Source: Streptococcus sp. (GTDB taxonomy: Bacteria; Bacillota; Bacilli; Lactobacillales; Streptococcaceae). From it: a stretch of DNA of 61,572 nt. Below are positions 8,771 through 20,025 of the stretch, in pieces. The notes beneath the pieces were generated by a model. That model was not told where the DNA came from. It searched no databases and saw only the letters and a list, made by a program, of their open reading frames with translations. The stretch spans positions 1 through 61,572 of the forward strand of contig JAUMZQ010000015.1 of assembly GCA_030528055.1 (NCBI GenBank), written 5' to 3'. The stretch's first letter is position 1. Each line of letters starts with the position of its first letter. The position numbers were made by a program, and so were the translations under genes.

Positions 8771-8799
8771 ATTATAGCATATTTAAAGGCTTTTCACAA
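8771..8799 (-). promoter_or_regulatory. ireB promoter
   Basis: Minus strand TTGTGA (8794-8799), 17-bp spacer, TATAAT (8771-8776), about 30 bp before the GTG start. The rest of the gap (8800-8950) is AT-rich without a visible gene. Confidence 0.7.
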
Positions 8800-8950
8800 A
8801 TTTAAGCCTCCTTAAAAGCTTGTTTTCTTTAGAAAAATAAAGCTCCTAAATTTCCAATATAATCTTCAAAAAACGGTCTCTCAACACGAATGAAAAACGA
8901 TTACCATTCTTTTTTATTACAATTTTTTGAAAATATTAATGTACCTTGCA

Positions 8951-8993
8951 AACAAGAAAAGCTAAGAAGCTATCCTTATAGAGATAACTTCTT
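8951..8993 (-). terminator. Terminator after DUF1307-type lipoprotein
   Basis: Minus strand AAGAAGTTATC ... GATAGCTTCTT stem, then a pyrimidine-rich tail containing four consecutive Ts. Confidence 0.65.
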
Positions 8994-8997
8994 AATC

Positions 8998-9567
8998 TTA
9001 TTCTTCTATTGCTCCATTGATTAACAAATTGTTGATGTATTCTTCTGGTGTTAATTTAACCAATTCTTTTAATTTCATATCCTTAAAGTAGGCATAAGAA
9101 TCAGCCTTATTAACATCTAATTGCTGAAAATCATAGGTAGAGACAATCAGCAGTTCATTTTCATTTGGAAGAGTGACAGAACTAGTAAATCCTTTCAGAG
9201 TCTTAGCTTGTGCATACTCCTCATCTTCTAAGAAAGATGTTTCTATGGCTTTTTGAACTTCTTCAATCCCATTTTCTTTAATCGCTTCTTTCAAATCGTC
9301 TTCTGTCTGACTAGTTTTTTCAATCACTAATTTTTGGAAATGTTTCCCTTGATAAGTCACAATTTGTTTTTGTTGAGATCCTTGACTATCTTTTGGAAAT
9401 ACTAACGTTTTGGTAATTACTTCTTTTTCTTTAGCATTTTTCAAAGCAGGTAATTCTGTATCAATCTCTTTCTTATTATTCTTACTACTTGATGAGGTTG
9501 ATTTTTTATGTCCGCAGGCTGTTAATACTACTATTGACAATATCAGAACAAGCGTTATTTTCTTCAT
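8998..9567 (-). CDS. DUF1307 (YehR-like) lipoprotein
   Basis: 189 residues from ATG 9567 (MKKITLVL) with AGGAGGG upstream. The signal peptide ends in a VLTAC lipobox, followed by a Ser/Lys linker. The mature domain has the TYQGKHFQKLVIEKT strand pattern and an acidic C-terminus typical of YehR/DUF1307 lipoproteins. Exposed on the outer face of the membrane; function unknown. It lies between spx and ireB with terminators on both sides, so it is probably expressed alone. Confidence 0.7.
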   Translation of the reverse strand: MKKITLVLILSIVVLTACGHKKSTSSSSKNNKKEIDTELPALKNAKEKEVITKTLVFPKDSQGSQQKQIVTYQGKHFQKLVIEKTSQTEDDLKEAIKENGIEEVQKAIETSFLEDEEYAQAKTLKGFTSSVTLPNENELLIVSTYDFQQLDVNKADSYAYFKDMKLKELVKLTPEEYINNLLINGAIEE

Positions 9568-9675
9568 GGCGTACCCTCCTAAGATAATTGTAACATAGTT
9601 ACTCAACTTGTCAAACCATTTTCAAGGAGCTTTCATATATCTCTATTTGAATAAAATTTTTTAGAAAAATAAAAT

Positions 9676-9705
9676 ATAAAAACAGCTTGACAGCTGTTTT
9701 TATTG
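9676..9705 (-). terminator. Terminator after spx
   Basis: AAAAACAGCT ... AGCTGTTTTT hairpin followed by an AT-rich tail, just after the spx stop. Symmetric, so it could work on both strands. Confidence 0.75.
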
Positions 9706-9712
9706 ATATTTT

Positions 9713-10111
9713 TTAAAGTGCTGCACGAAGACGTGCTTCAGCATTTTCGACATTCCGAACCGAACGCGGTAGAAAAGCCCGTATATCATCTTCTTTATAG
9801 CCAACTTGTAGACGCTTGTCATCTACTAGAATCGGACTCTTCAAAATACGAGGGGTCTCCATAATAATATTAATTACTTCACTGACGCTGAGTTCTTCAA
9901 TGTCAACACCTAAGCCTTTTGCATAACGGTTCTTAGATGAAACAATGCTTGCAATACCATTTTCTGTTTTCGTTAAAATGTCTAGTAATTCTTGTTTACT
10001 GATACCTTCTTTACCAAGGTTTTGTTCTTTATAGGTTAGCTGATGAGCGTTTAGCCAAGTCTTTGCTTTTTTACAACTAGTACAACTTGAAACAGTATAA
10101 ATTGTAATCAT
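9713..10111 (-). CDS. spxA: Spx/SpxA family redox regulator of RNA polymerase (ArsC fold)
   Basis: 132 residues. Spx binds the RNA polymerase alpha subunit and redirects transcription under thiol and envelope stress. The redox switch CTSC is at residues 10-13 (MITIYTVSSCTSCKKAKTW). The later RILKSPILVDDKRLQVGY belongs to the ArsC/Spx fold. Length is exactly that of streptococcal Spx. Streptococci usually carry two Spx paralogues; which one this is cannot be told here. Its promoter region contains a perfect 16-bp palindrome near the start of transcription. recA lies directly upstream on the same strand. Confidence 0.9.
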   Translation of the reverse strand: MITIYTVSSCTSCKKAKTWLNAHQLTYKEQNLGKEGISKQELLDILTKTENGIASIVSSKNRYAKGLGVDIEELSVSEVINIIMETPRILKSPILVDDKRLQVGYKEDDIRAFLPRSVRNVENAEARLRAAL

Positions 10112-10131
10112 GTAAGTACTCCTTTCGCTAC

Positions 10132-10158
10132 ACGATAGTACTATCGTAGTACATTATA
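10132..10158 (-). promoter_or_regulatory. spx promoter with perfect 16-bp palindrome at the transcription start
   Basis: Minus strand TATAAT at 10153-10158 is followed by ACGATAGTACTATCGT (10132-10147), a perfect 16-bp palindrome where transcription should begin. A second overlapping dyad GTACTA-TCG-TAGTAC lies at 10138-10152. The Shine-Dalgarno GGAGT follows. It could be an operator or a 5' mRNA hairpin. No known box is recognised. Confidence 0.5.
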
Positions 10159-10196
10159 ACACAAAAACCATCAGTCTTGCGACCTATTTTGAAAAA

Positions 10197-11339
10197 TTAT
10201 TCTTCAATTTCAATGGCATCATCCAACTCAAGTGTCACTATCTCATCATTTTGAGCGATTTTTCCATCTTGAACTTCAGTATCTTCGTCCTCTCCCTCAA
10301 TCAAATCAAAACGAACGCGAACTTTTCGATCTATTTCGTCAAATATTTCAGGATGATCCGCTAAGTATTTCTTAGCATTTTCAGAACCTTGACCAATTTT
10401 TTCATCATTATAAGAGTACCAAGCACCTGCTTTTTTAATGATATCTAAATCTGTTGCGATCTTGATCAATTCTCCTGTTTTAGAAATTCCTTCTCCATAC
10501 ATGATTTCTACGAAAGCCTCTTTAAACGGTGGAGCTACTTTATTTTTTACAACTTTAATCTTCGTTTCTTTACCGACATTGGTGTCTTTCGCTTCGCCTG
10601 TACCTTTAATTTGAGTATTTCCACGAACATCCAAACGAACAGAAGCATAGAATTTTAGAGCGCGTCCACCTGGTGTTGTTTCTGGGTTTCCAAACATAAC
10701 ACCAACTTTTTCACGTAATTGATTAATAAAAATTGCAATAGTTTTGGTTTTATTGATAGAAGCTGATAACTTACGCATAGCTTGGCTCATCATCCGAGCT
10801 TGTAGACCAACATGGCTATCTCCGATGTCTCCATCGATTTCTGCGCGTGGTACCAAGGCTGCAACAGAGTCCACTACGACTAAATCAACTGCTCCTGAAT
10901 CAATTAATTTTCCTGCAATTTCAAGACCTTGCTCACCCGAATCAGGTTGTGATAAAAGAAGCTCATCAATATTTACACCTAAAGCTGCTGCATAAGCTGG
11001 ATCTAAAGCATGCTCCGCATCAATGAAAGCTGCAATGCCTCCTTCTTTTTGTGCTTGTGCTACCGCGTGTAGCGCAACTGTTGTCTTCCCTGATGATTCT
11101 GGTCCATAAATTTCAATGATACGTCCTTTAGGATAGCCACCAGCTCCCAAAGCAATGTCCAAAGCCAAACTACCTGAACTCATTACTTGAACTTTTTGTT
11201 CTGCTCTTTCTCCTAAACGCATGATTGCACCTTTACCGAAATCTTTTTCGATTGTTTTTAGTGCATTATCCAAAGCTTTTTGGCGTTCATCGCCAAATTT
11301 TTTAGAAATTTCGTCTAACTTTTTTTGTTTCTTTGCCAT
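10197..11339 (-). CDS. recA: RecA recombinase
   Basis: 380 residues. Forms filaments on single-stranded DNA for repair and transformation. Walker A GPESSGKT (about residues 69-76), the Walker B region [12 protein letters not shown], loop L1 [12 protein letters not shown] and loop L2 [22 protein letters not shown] are all intact. The acidic C-terminal tail is typical of streptococci. It lies 56 bp downstream of cinA and is expected to share its competence-induced transcript. Confidence 0.97.
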   Translation of the reverse strand: MAKKQKKLDEISKKFGDERQKALDNALKTIEKDFGKGAIMRLGERAEQKVQVMSSGSLALDIALGAGGYPKGRIIEIYGPESSGKTTVALHAVAQAQKEGGIAAFIDAEHALDPAYAAALGVNIDELLLSQPDSGEQGLEIAGKLIDSGAVDLVVVDSVAALVPRAEIDGDIGDSHVGLQARMMSQAMRKLSASINKTKTIAIFINQLREKVGVMFGNPETTPGGRALKFYASVRLDVRGNTQIKGTGEAKDTNVGKETKIKVVKNKVAPPFKEAFVEIMYGEGISKTGELIKIATDLDIIKKAGAWYSYNDEKIGQGSENAKKYLADHPEIFDEIDRKVRVRFDLIEGEDEDTEVQDGKIAQNDEIVTLELDDAIEIEE

Positions 11340-11395
11340 TTCAAACTCCTATTTCATTCAATTATATTCTGTATATCGTTTCATTATACCAAAAT

Positions 11396-12652
11396 TCAAT
11401 GCCTTAATAAAGCCCGGCGCACTAAATTAAAAGCGTGCAATACTGCAATTTCTCTAATATCCTCACGACTACGACCAGCAATGTTGACTTCAATACTTTC
11501 GGTTCCTTCTTTGCTAGCTAAACCGATGTAAACAGTCCCAGCAGGATGTCCTTCCAAATCATCTGGACCCGCAACACCAGTCAAACTAATTGCAAAGTCG
11601 CTGGCTGTCAATTTTCTAGATTGTTCTGCCATCTTCTTTGCGGTAAAATGTGACACAACTCCATGCTGTTTCAAATCTGACAGAGATATTTCTAGCATCT
11701 TGCTTTTTTCCTCTATGCTGTAGGTTACAAAACCACCATTAAAGACTGCTGAAATTCCAGAAAAGCGTGCTAATGTTGCTTGAAAAAGACCAGCAGTCAA
11801 GCTTTCCGCAGCTGTAATCGTACAGTCTTTCTCTCTCAATAATGTAAAAACTGTTTGAGCCAGAGAATTATCATCACCATAGGCATAAAAAAGGTTAGAT
11901 AAGGGTTCTCCTTGGAAGGTTTTTTGTGCTAATATCTTTGTTTCCAGTAAGTCAAATTTTTTATTGGCTTCATGTAAATCGGTTGCTTTGGTGGATAAAC
12001 GCAAAGTAACTTCTCCAGTTTTTGCATACGGTGCGATAGTAGGGTCTGTTTGTTGGCTAATTAAATCACCTAAAAGTGTAACTAATTGACTTTCTCCAAT
12101 TCCAAAAAAACGAAGTACACGAGAGTATAATTGCTGTCCTGTAACCAGTAGAGGAACAAGCTCGTTATTAACCATTTGCTGTAATTCACTCGGTGGTCCA
12201 GGAAGAACAATATAGGTCACACTGTCAGCCTGAATGAAACCTCCTACCGCTAACCCAGTGGCATTAGCTAGAGGAATCGCCCCTTCCACCAATTGAGCTT
12301 GGCGTTCATTATTTGGTGTTCGTGCATAATCTGGACGGCTAGCAAAGAAAAGATCTAATTTTTCAACTGCTTTTGAATCAAAAATTAATCTTTTCCCCAA
12401 AAACTGAGCCAAAGTTTGTTTGGTTAAATCATCCTCTGTTGGACCTAACCCTCCTGTTAAAACAACTAAATCACTACGTTGTTTAGCAATTTCCAAAACG
12501 GATAGCAGACGGTCTTTATTGTCTCCTACTGCTGTTTGAAAATAAACATCTAGTCCCATACTAGCAAATTTTTCTGACAAAAATTGAGCATTGGTATTGA
12601 CGATTTGTCCTGTTAAAATTTCTGTACCTACGGCAATAATTTCTGCTTTCAT
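11396..12652 (-). CDS. cinA: Competence/damage-inducible protein CinA
   Basis: 418 residues. The N-terminal MoaB/MogA-like (COG1058) domain begins [21 protein letters not shown] and includes [12 protein letters not shown]. The C-terminal PncC-type nicotinamide-nucleotide amidase domain has [15 protein letters not shown] and [10 protein letters not shown]. In pneumococcus CinA helps localise RecA at the membrane during transformation. A full cin-box (TACGAATA, 12677-12670) lies 17 bp before the ATG, with AGGAGG between, so SigX should induce cinA-recA together. Confidence 0.95.
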   Translation of the reverse strand: MKAEIIAVGTEILTGQIVNTNAQFLSEKFASMGLDVYFQTAVGDNKDRLLSVLEIAKQRSDLVVLTGGLGPTEDDLTKQTLAQFLGKRLIFDSKAVEKLDLFFASRPDYARTPNNERQAQLVEGAIPLANATGLAVGGFIQADSVTYIVLPGPPSELQQMVNNELVPLLVTGQQLYSRVLRFFGIGESQLVTLLGDLISQQTDPTIAPYAKTGEVTLRLSTKATDLHEANKKFDLLETKILAQKTFQGEPLSNLFYAYGDDNSLAQTVFTLLREKDCTITAAESLTAGLFQATLARFSGISAVFNGGFVTYSIEEKSKMLEISLSDLKQHGVVSHFTAKKMAEQSRKLTASDFAISLTGVAGPDDLEGHPAGTVYIGLASKEGTESIEVNIAGRSREDIREIAVLHAFNLVRRALLRH

Positions 12653-12669
12653 GCGACCTCCTATTTTAC

Positions 12670-12677
12670 TATTCGTA
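12670..12677 (-). promoter_or_regulatory. cin-box of cinA-recA
   Basis: Minus strand TACGAATA followed by GTAAAAT, an exact match to the SigX/ComX promoter element, directly before the cinA ribosome-binding site. This is the textbook position for the competence-specific cinA-recA promoter. Confidence 0.85.
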
Positions 12678-12778
12678 ATTGAGCTTGAATATTAAAAGAT
12701 AAAACTATTTTTTGTCATCTCATAACTCTACATTCTTTAATGTATAGTGCAAATTATAAAGAAAGAGTAAGTTAGTCC

Positions 12779-13330
12779 TTATCTAAAAGAACAGCTTTCT
12801 TCATGATCGTTTACCATGCCAGCAGCTTGAAGAAAAGAATAGACACAGACGGGTCCGACAAATTTGAAGCCTCGTTTTTTTAAATCCTTAGATAGTTTTT
12901 CTGATAATGGTGTTTTAGTCGGTGCTTCTTTATAATCAACAATCTGATTTTCAATCGTTTTATAAGAAACAAAAGACCAAAGATAAGCATCAAAGCTCTC
13001 AAATTCCGATTGTATGTTTAAAAAAGCTTGAGCATTGCTCCTCGTTGCATAGATTTTCATTTTATTTCGAACAATCGCAGGATTGCCCAACAAACTATCC
13101 AGTTCTTTGTCCGTCATTTTGGAGATTGCTACGGCATCATAATTGTGAAATGCTTCTCTAAATCCTTGACGTTTTGAAAGAATCGTTTCCCATGACAGAC
13201 CAGATTGGTAGGTCTCTAAACATAAAAGTTCAAATAATTTTTGGTCGTCATGAAGAGGCTTTCCCCATTCGTTATCATGATAACGAACATATAAAGGGTT
13301 GTTTTCTTTAACCCAACCACATCGTTTCAT
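12779..13330 (-). CDS. tag: DNA-3-methyladenine glycosylase I
   Basis: 183 residues. Removes 3-methyladenine from alkylated DNA. MKRCGWV and YHDNEWG at the start and MVNDHEESC at the end supply the Cys/His zinc-snap ligands of the Tag family, and the central LSWETILSKR is conserved. Lies between ruvA and cinA, the usual order in non-pneumococcal streptococci. Confidence 0.94.
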   Translation of the reverse strand: MKRCGWVKENNPLYVRYHDNEWGKPLHDDQKLFELLCLETYQSGLSWETILSKRQGFREAFHNYDAVAISKMTDKELDSLLGNPAIVRNKMKIYATRSNAQAFLNIQSEFESFDAYLWSFVSYKTIENQIVDYKEAPTKTPLSEKLSKDLKKRGFKFVGPVCVYSFLQAAGMVNDHEESCSFR

Positions 13331-13378
13331 AGAGTTTTCCTCCGCCTATTTGAGTGAAGATGTTAGTAAGACAATACC

Positions 13379-13969
13379 TTATTTCACTAACATTTTAAGT
13401 GCTGATTTGATATAGTTTTCTGCCGTATCAGTAGTTCCTTCAAAAAATTTCTTTAATTTCTTTAATTCAGCAGCCTTATATCCTAAAGCTAATAGAGCTT
13501 CCATAGCCTCTTCTAGTTCGTAATTACCGTCAGAAGAATTAGGGTGCTTCTGCTCTATTGGCTGTCCTACCATCGCTACTTTTCCTTCTAGATCCAACAA
13601 CATTTGTTGGGCAGTTTTTTTCCCAATTTTTGGAAATTTAGTCAGATAAGTAACATTTTTTTGTTCAATGGCTTGAACTAATCCAGCATTATCATCAGCT
13701 GCAATAATGGCTAAGGCTGAAACGGGGCCAATCCCCGATACTGAGATTAAATTAAGAAATAACGTTTTTTCCTCTTCTGTTTGAAAACCATAGAGCAGAT
13801 GCGCATCTTCTCGCACCACTTGATGAGTAAAAACTTGAACTTCTTGATTGACTTGACCTGAATAGGCATAAGGATTGGCTACATGAAGAATATAGCCGAT
13901 AGAGTTGACTTCCAATACAATGTATTTGGCTGTGATTTTACTGATGATTCCTTTAAAATATTCGTACAT
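13379..13969 (-). CDS. ruvA: Holliday junction DNA helicase subunit RuvA
   Basis: 196 residues from ATG 13969 ([20 protein letters not shown]), chosen over an upstream in-frame start because AGAAGGAAG precedes it and RuvA begins here in relatives. The N-terminal OB-fold is followed by helix-hairpin-helix motifs ([15 protein letters not shown] and [19 protein letters not shown]) and a short C-terminal domain that contacts RuvB. RuvA binds four-way junctions for branch migration. TACGAATA occurs at the start codon but only as coding sequence. Confidence 0.94.
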   Translation of the reverse strand: MYEYFKGIISKITAKYIVLEVNSIGYILHVANPYAYSGQVNQEVQVFTHQVVREDAHLLYGFQTEEEKTLFLNLISVSGIGPVSALAIIAADDNAGLVQAIEQKNVTYLTKFPKIGKKTAQQMLLDLEGKVAMVGQPIEQKHPNSSDGNYELEEAMEALLALGYKAAELKKLKKFFEGTTDTAENYIKSALKMLVK

Positions 13970-14144
13970 TATCTTCCTTCTTTTTGTATCATTTTGCCTA
14001 TCTAGTATATCATATTTTCTGTCTAGAAACTGCAAACAGAAGTGCAACCAGTGGTTGACAAAACGTACAGGAAGCTGTATTCTCAAGATAACTAAAAGCT
14101 GTTAGGATAGAGTTAGCAAAGAAAAAGGCGCTAAAACCGAAATA

Positions 14145-15371
14145 TTATAATTTCTTTGTTCTATTTTTTGCTATATAGACGAGTAAGCCGATTCCAAGTA
14201 TCGAGTTCAAGCTAAACATTATTTGTACTCCAAAGAGTCCTACAAGATGGTACAAAGATACTAAAAAGCCAGCTAAAACTGTTCCCAAAGGTTGTGAAAT
14301 GGCCAAAAATCCTGAATAAGATCCTACTTTGTTATCATCCATCATCTCAACTCTTAATAACTGACCAGCAGGCACCGAAATCATCTCCCCAATCGTATAC
14401 AGAATAGCAGAAAAAACCAAGAAATAAAATTGATTAAAGCTAAATGCTAGTAACATTCCTATAGTCAGAATAGAAAAGCCAAGGAGCAATTGTGGAATCA
14501 GTTTCATTGATTTTGTTAGTTTGTTGACACTGGTCATAAATATAATAATCAAAAAAGTATTGATAAAAACCATAACGCTCAAAATTTTAGAACTTGACAC
14601 CGAAAAACCAACAAATGATGCTGTTTTAAAGTGTAAAGATAAGTTGACAGGTATTAAGGTATCGACTTGTAGCCAAATAACTGTGATAAAAACATAAGCA
14701 ACGCTATAGAGAATAAATAATTTGTCTTGAAGCACTTCACCATAATTTTTCAATGTTGACAAAATCCCTATACCGTGTTCAAAAACCATTGTAGCAGGCT
14801 TTGTTTCATCAAAATAAAAATAGATAAAAATCCCGCTAATTAAGATTAAGAAGCACATGGCTATCATAAGCTGTAAAAAGAATCGGTCATAAAAAAGCCC
14901 AGAAATACCTGCACCCAACATGACAGCAATATTGATAAACCAATAGCTGATAGTATAAACATAGCGTCTATTAGACTCATCTGTTAAATCAATAATCATA
15001 GCTTCATAAGCTGGCCCATAAAGAGCCGAAAACGTTTCAATGACTAAAAATCCAACAAATGTTATCCAAGGCATGATATGACCAGGAAGATTTGCAAAAA
15101 TACTAATCATCCAACCCACAACCACACCAACTAAGCCCAGTAGTATCGTTTTTTTGCGCCCTAATGAATCTGATAAATGTCCTCCATACAAAGTTGCAAG
15201 AAATCCTGATAAGCTAACAATAATCGTCAATATTCCAGTTATAAAAGTTCCAAAATGCTTGACATAATAAATAGCCATAAAAGGAAAAATCGAGCTTCCA
15301 ATAATTATGGATACAAATCTTAAAAACTCCCCTAATTTAATCTGTCTAGGTAAGGCAAAAAATTCTTTCAT
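14145..15371 (-). CDS. MFS multidrug-type transporter, LmrP-like
   Basis: 408 residues with about twelve hydrophobic segments. The MFS loop 2-3 motif GGHLSDSLGRKKT is intact, and the N-terminus (FFALPRQIKLGEFLRFVS) resembles LmrP-type proton/drug antiporters. It sits between mutL and ruvA, 8 bp from mutL, the same position as lmrP in other streptococci, and may be co-transcribed with mutSL. Substrate is unknown from sequence. Confidence 0.8.
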   Translation of the reverse strand: MKEFFALPRQIKLGEFLRFVSIIIGSSIFPFMAIYYVKHFGTFITGILTIIVSLSGFLATLYGGHLSDSLGRKKTILLGLVGVVVGWMISIFANLPGHIMPWITFVGFLVIETFSALYGPAYEAMIIDLTDESNRRYVYTISYWFINIAVMLGAGISGLFYDRFFLQLMIAMCFLILISGIFIYFYFDETKPATMVFEHGIGILSTLKNYGEVLQDKLFILYSVAYVFITVIWLQVDTLIPVNLSLHFKTASFVGFSVSSSKILSVMVFINTFLIIIFMTSVNKLTKSMKLIPQLLLGFSILTIGMLLAFSFNQFYFLVFSAILYTIGEMISVPAGQLLRVEMMDDNKVGSYSGFLAISQPLGTVLAGFLVSLYHLVGLFGVQIMFSLNSILGIGLLVYIAKNRTKKL

Positions 15372-15379
15372 TCATTCTC

Positions 15380-17317
15380 CTAATATTTTCCTAAATTACG
15401 TAAATTAGTGTGATTTTCTTGAATTCTACGAAACATTTTTTCCATATCTCCGTTAGAAAAATGGACTAAAACGGGTCTACCATGTGGGCAATTATATGGG
15501 TTATCACATTGAGATAATTGATAAATAAGATCACGCGCAGAATAGTCATCCAGTGTATGATTAGCTTTTATAGATCGCTTGCAACTCATCATAATAGCCA
15601 ACTCCGCTCGGTAGCGCTTGACCGAAACTTCTTTTGTAAGGAGCAACATATCACACATCTCATAGACACCTGACTCGATTTCTTCTTCCTTAAACCAAAT
15701 TGGATGCTCCCGAAGAATAAATTGGTTTGCCCCATACTCTTCCAGAAAAATACCTACTTCTTCTAACAAAGATTGTCTTTGCTTAATGCGCAACACATCA
15801 TCTGCTGTAAATTCAAAAATATAGGGTACCAAAAGTTGCTGTTGGCTACTGTCCACTTCACCAATTTTTTCCCGATAATATTCATATTTTACACGCTCCT
15901 GAGCTGCGTGCTGGTCAATGATATACAATCCCGTTTTCCCTTGAGCAAATAGATAGGTTCCATGCATTTGACCAAAATATTCTAACTCAGGAAAAGTAGA
16001 GGTTTCTTCCTTGTCCAATTTATGCAAAGCACGTTCTAAACTAGCTATGTCTAATTCTGGGTGATCTAGTTGATCATCAGATGAGCCTTTTCTTGCTGCA
16101 AAGCGAACGGAGGCTGTAGTATCTGTTTTTTCCTCTGGATTCTCTTTAACTTCTAATTCTTCTCCAAAAGGAAGCTGCTCTTCTGCTACTTGAGGTTTAA
16201 CAAAGAAATCGTTTTTTTCTTTATCGTAATACAGTTTATTTTCCTTTAAAGACAAACTTGTTTGTTCCGGTTTGGCCACTCGATTGATGGTCGTTTTTGC
16301 CAAATTTTCTAAGGCATCTGGAATCAAATCTTGATTTTTCAAACTGGAAGAGATGGCTTGCGAAATCAAGGTCATTAACTCTCGCTCTTTGGAAATTCGG
16401 ACTTCTTGCTTGGTTGGATGAACATTGACATCAGCAAGATAGGGGTCAATCTGAATAGCAAGCACAGCAATCGGAAAACGCCCCACCATTAATTTACTCC
16501 CATAACCATCTAAAATAGCTCGGTTGAGCAAAAAATTCTTAATATAGCGACCATTTATCAAAATAGTGATATAGTTCCGATTGGCCCTTGTTAACTCGGG
16601 TAAACTGACGTAACCTGTCACTTCAAAATCTAAATCAGAAGCAGATATTTCGACCATTTTTTTAGCTGTAGCAAGACCATAAATCCCTGCAATAGCCTGT
16701 CGTAAATTTCCAACTCCCGCAGTTTGCGTCAGTTGTCTCCCATCGCTAATGAGACTGAAAGAAACTTCTGGATGCGCTAGTCCCAGACGATTCACAACGT
16801 CTATAATATGAGATAGCTCTGCCTGTTGACTTTTCATATATTTTAATCGTGCAGGTGTGTTGAAAAAAAGATCCTCCACAGTAATCTTAGTCCCAACTGG
16901 ACAAGAGACTTCCTCGGTTTTTTCTATTTTTCCTCCTCGAGATACTAACTTTATGCCATGATTTCCCTGCTCTGTCATAGTTAAAATGGTCACTACACTC
17001 ACCGAAGCAATGGAGGGTAAGGCTTCTCCACGAAAACCCAATGTCCGAATTCGAAACAAGTCAGACTGGTTTTTTATCTTACTGGTTGCGTGTCGACGAA
17101 GAGCAAGTGCAACTTCATCAGGAGCAATTCCTTCTCCATTATCTGTGATTTGAATGCTTTTTAAGCCAGATTCTTCGATTTCTATGATAATTTGGCTGGC
17201 TCCTGCATCCAAGGAATTTTCAATCAGTTCTTTTACTACACTACTAGGGCGTTCAATCACTTCTCCTGCCGCAATTTGATTGGCAAGAATTTCAGGCAAT
17301 TCGATAATTTTTGTCAT
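15380..17317 (-). CDS. mutL: DNA mismatch repair protein MutL
   Basis: 645 residues from ATG 17317 ([11 protein letters not shown]), preferred because GGAG lies 8 nt upstream. The GHKL ATPase motifs are intact: [31 protein letters not shown]. The C-terminal dimerisation domain carries [12 protein letters not shown] and CPHGRPV. MutL links MutS bound at a mismatch to strand removal. It follows mutS by 25 bp. Confidence 0.96.
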   Translation of the reverse strand: MTKIIELPEILANQIAAGEVIERPSSVVKELIENSLDAGASQIIIEIEESGLKSIQITDNGEGIAPDEVALALRRHATSKIKNQSDLFRIRTLGFRGEALPSIASVSVVTILTMTEQGNHGIKLVSRGGKIEKTEEVSCPVGTKITVEDLFFNTPARLKYMKSQQAELSHIIDVVNRLGLAHPEVSFSLISDGRQLTQTAGVGNLRQAIAGIYGLATAKKMVEISASDLDFEVTGYVSLPELTRANRNYITILINGRYIKNFLLNRAILDGYGSKLMVGRFPIAVLAIQIDPYLADVNVHPTKQEVRISKERELMTLISQAISSSLKNQDLIPDALENLAKTTINRVAKPEQTSLSLKENKLYYDKEKNDFFVKPQVAEEQLPFGEELEVKENPEEKTDTTASVRFAARKGSSDDQLDHPELDIASLERALHKLDKEETSTFPELEYFGQMHGTYLFAQGKTGLYIIDQHAAQERVKYEYYREKIGEVDSSQQQLLVPYIFEFTADDVLRIKQRQSLLEEVGIFLEEYGANQFILREHPIWFKEEEIESGVYEMCDMLLLTKEVSVKRYRAELAIMMSCKRSIKANHTLDDYSARDLIYQLSQCDNPYNCPHGRPVLVHFSNGDMEKMFRRIQENHTNLRNLGKY

Positions 17318-17342
17318 GCTTTTCTCCATAATTGTTCTGAAA

Positions 17343-19904
17343 TTATAATTTCTCTTTTATTTTCGCCACCGCCGTCATCACTTCTAAAGGTGTCATATTG
17401 TAAAGATTTAAAGATTTCAATTCTTCCAAAACAGCTTCCGTACTTGTCTCTGAAAAAAGAGAAATCTGTTGACTAGTTGGTTGTTCTTCTTTTTTTGTAG
17501 TCGTTTGTTCTGAAATCTCTTCCGTTCCGATAGATGACTGGCTCTGGTTTTCCAAATGTTGTAAAATGTTATCCGCTCGAACAAGTAAATCATCTGGTAG
17601 TCCAGCAATTTTAGCTACGTGAATCCCGTAAGACTTATCTGCTGGACCCTCTTCAATCTTATGCAAAAAGGTAACCTGTCCATTTTTTTCAAGTGTAGCT
17701 ACATGAACATTTTTTAAATGAGACAACGAATTTTCCAAGTCAGTCAACTCGTGATAATGGGTAGCAAATAAGGTTTTGGCTTTTGTTCGATTATGAATGT
17801 ATTCAATAATGGCTTGAGCAAGAGCCATCCCATCATAAGTTGCAGTCCCACGTCCCAATTCATCAAAAAGAATCAGTGAACGTTCCGTTGCCTGCCGAAT
17901 AGCACGATTGGCTTCCATCATCTCTATCATAAAAGTCGATTGACCTGAAACCAAGTCATCTGCCGCACCAATACGAGTAAAGATTGCATCAAAAATAGGA
18001 AGTTGAGCAGCTTCTGCCGGAACATAAGACCCCAGTTGAGCCATGATTACGATAATGGCTAATTGACGCATATAAGTCGATTTCCCACTCATATTTGGAC
18101 CAGTGATTAATTGGATATCGTTCTCTTTATCCAAAAAGATGCTATTTGGAATATAAGTTTGAGCTCCCATGACTTTTTCAACAACTGCGTGTCGCCCTTT
18201 ATCAACAAGAACTTTTCTCTCCTCGCTAAATACAGGACAAACCAAGCGTTGCTTTTCAGCCACAGTAGCAAAACTTTGCAAGACATCAACAGTGGCTAAA
18301 GTGTGAGCCAAAGTTTGTAAGCGTTGAATGTATTTCCCAACTTCCTCACGGATTCGTAGAAAAATCTCATATTCTAAACTGGCTGATTTTTCTTTAGCCT
18401 CTAGCATTTCTCCTTCAATTCTAGCTAATTCTTCTGTACCAAAACGCTCCGAATTTTTCAGTGTCGCCTTACGGAAGAAGTGGCTTGGTACATGTTCTAA
18501 TTGAGAATTTGTCACGTGAAAATAGTAACCATCTTTTCGATTGTAATCAATCTTGAGCGTACTAATTCCACTAGCTTTTCGCTCTCTATTTTCAATGTCT
18601 GCTATCCACCCTGTCCCATCACGTAGAATCAATCGGTACTTGTCTAGCGTTTCATCAAAACCATCTTGAATAATATTTCCTTCTGTAATCACGTGAAGAG
18701 CTTCTGGTGAAATCGCTGAGCGAATGAGATTCGCCAACTCTGGAAGAGGATCCAATCGATGAATCAAACTGTGTAAAACTGGACTTCCAATTCCTTCTAA
18801 GACGGCTTTAATTTGTGGAACATTTTCTAAAGTTGACGCTAGTTGCAATAAATCCTTGGGATTCGTTTTACCGAAAGAAACACGACTAGCCAAGCGTTCA
18901 ATATCATAAACACCTTTAAGATACTCTATCAAGTCATTCCGTTCAAAAAAGTAATCTAGAAAAATTTGAACAACATTTTGTCGACTCTCAATTCTTTTTT
19001 GATCAATCAAAGGACGCTGTATCCACGAACGCAACATTCTAGCTCCCATGGCTGTTTTTGTTTCATCCAACAGCCAATACAGACTACCGTGTTTTTTACC
19101 AGTACGGGCATTCTCCGTTAAATCCAAACTACTTTTAGTTGCAAAGTCCATCTGTAGAAAGTCTTTAATCTCATAATGATGAGCTTTTTTTAAATGATGT
19201 AGTTCTCTCATTTGAGTCGTGTGGACATATTGTAGCAATTTCCCAGCGACTGTTCTTTCTAATTGAGATAAATCTTGACCTAGTAATTGAACATCATCAA
19301 AAACTGTATCAATCGGAGATAAGAGCAAATTCATTTGACTAGTTAGTATTGTTTTTTCATTTTCGGGCAAATCATAACCTAGAACCACTTCAGAAGCTCG
19401 TAAATTCTTTATTTCTCCACAAATAACAGTGAAGTCATGGAGGGTTGTCACTTGGAATTCTCCAGTTCCCAAATCCATATAAGCCAATCCATAGCTACCT
19501 TCTTGATAGTCCAAGGCTACTAAAAAGTTGTTCGCATTGTCCGATTTCATTGAATCAACCACAGTTCCCGGAGTGATAACTTGCACAACTTCTCTTTTTA
19601 CAACACCAACCGCCTGTTTTGGATCTTCCATCTGTTCAGCAATAGCAACCTTATAACCCGACTCCACCAAGGTATCGATATATTGCTGTGCCGAATGATA
19701 GGGAACTCCTGCCATAGGGATTGGGTTTTCAGCATTCTTATTGCGACTGGTCAGAGAAATTTCTAAAATCTGCGCTGCATTCGTTGCATCTTCATAAAAC
19801 AATTCATAAAAATCACCCATGCGAAAAAGTAAAAAAGCATCTGGGTAAGATTTTTTAATATCTAAATATTGTTGCATACCTGGTGATAGTTTCTCTTTTG
19901 TCAT
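17343..19904 (-). CDS. mutS: DNA mismatch repair protein MutS
   Basis: 853 residues from ATG 19904 ([15 protein letters not shown]), preceded by GAAAGGA. The mismatch-recognition wedge [11 protein letters not shown] is at the N-terminus. Walker [10 protein letters not shown], the [10 protein letters not shown] signature, Walker [12 protein letters not shown] and FATHYHEL form the ABC-type ATPase. Recognises mismatches and recruits MutL. First gene of mutS-mutL-MFS. Confidence 0.97.
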   Translation of the reverse strand: MTKEKLSPGMQQYLDIKKSYPDAFLLFRMGDFYELFYEDATNAAQILEISLTSRNKNAENPIPMAGVPYHSAQQYIDTLVESGYKVAIAEQMEDPKQAVGVVKREVVQVITPGTVVDSMKSDNANNFLVALDYQEGSYGLAYMDLGTGEFQVTTLHDFTVICGEIKNLRASEVVLGYDLPENEKTILTSQMNLLLSPIDTVFDDVQLLGQDLSQLERTVAGKLLQYVHTTQMRELHHLKKAHHYEIKDFLQMDFATKSSLDLTENARTGKKHGSLYWLLDETKTAMGARMLRSWIQRPLIDQKRIESRQNVVQIFLDYFFERNDLIEYLKGVYDIERLASRVSFGKTNPKDLLQLASTLENVPQIKAVLEGIGSPVLHSLIHRLDPLPELANLIRSAISPEALHVITEGNIIQDGFDETLDKYRLILRDGTGWIADIENRERKASGISTLKIDYNRKDGYYFHVTNSQLEHVPSHFFRKATLKNSERFGTEELARIEGEMLEAKEKSASLEYEIFLRIREEVGKYIQRLQTLAHTLATVDVLQSFATVAEKQRLVCPVFSEERKVLVDKGRHAVVEKVMGAQTYIPNSIFLDKENDIQLITGPNMSGKSTYMRQLAIIVIMAQLGSYVPAEAAQLPIFDAIFTRIGAADDLVSGQSTFMIEMMEANRAIRQATERSLILFDELGRGTATYDGMALAQAIIEYIHNRTKAKTLFATHYHELTDLENSLSHLKNVHVATLEKNGQVTFLHKIEEGPADKSYGIHVAKIAGLPDDLLVRADNILQHLENQSQSSIGTEEISEQTTTKKEEQPTSQQISLFSETSTEAVLEELKSLNLYNMTPLEVMTAVAKIKEKL

Positions 19905-19963
19905 CTTTTTCCTTTCTAAACAATCCACATTCACTAACTATTTTACGATTGTACTCTTCCTCT

Positions 19964-20000
19964 AAAAACAAAGGAGGTTAGGACTTGCGTCTCAAACCTC
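19964..20000 (-). terminator. Terminator after argR
   Basis: Minus strand GAGGTTTGAGAC-GCAA-GTCCTAACCTCC, an imperfect stem, then CTTTGTTTTT. It lies between argR and mutS. Confidence 0.6.
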
Positions 20001-20025
20001 ATCAGTATTTTCTAACGTTCTTTTA

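Noticed and set aside
13959..13966. Exact TACGAATA (cin-box word) at ruvA
   Set aside because: It is the ruvA coding start (Met-Tyr-Glu-Tyr), overlaps the start codon and lacks the TAAAA flank seen in the other three sites.
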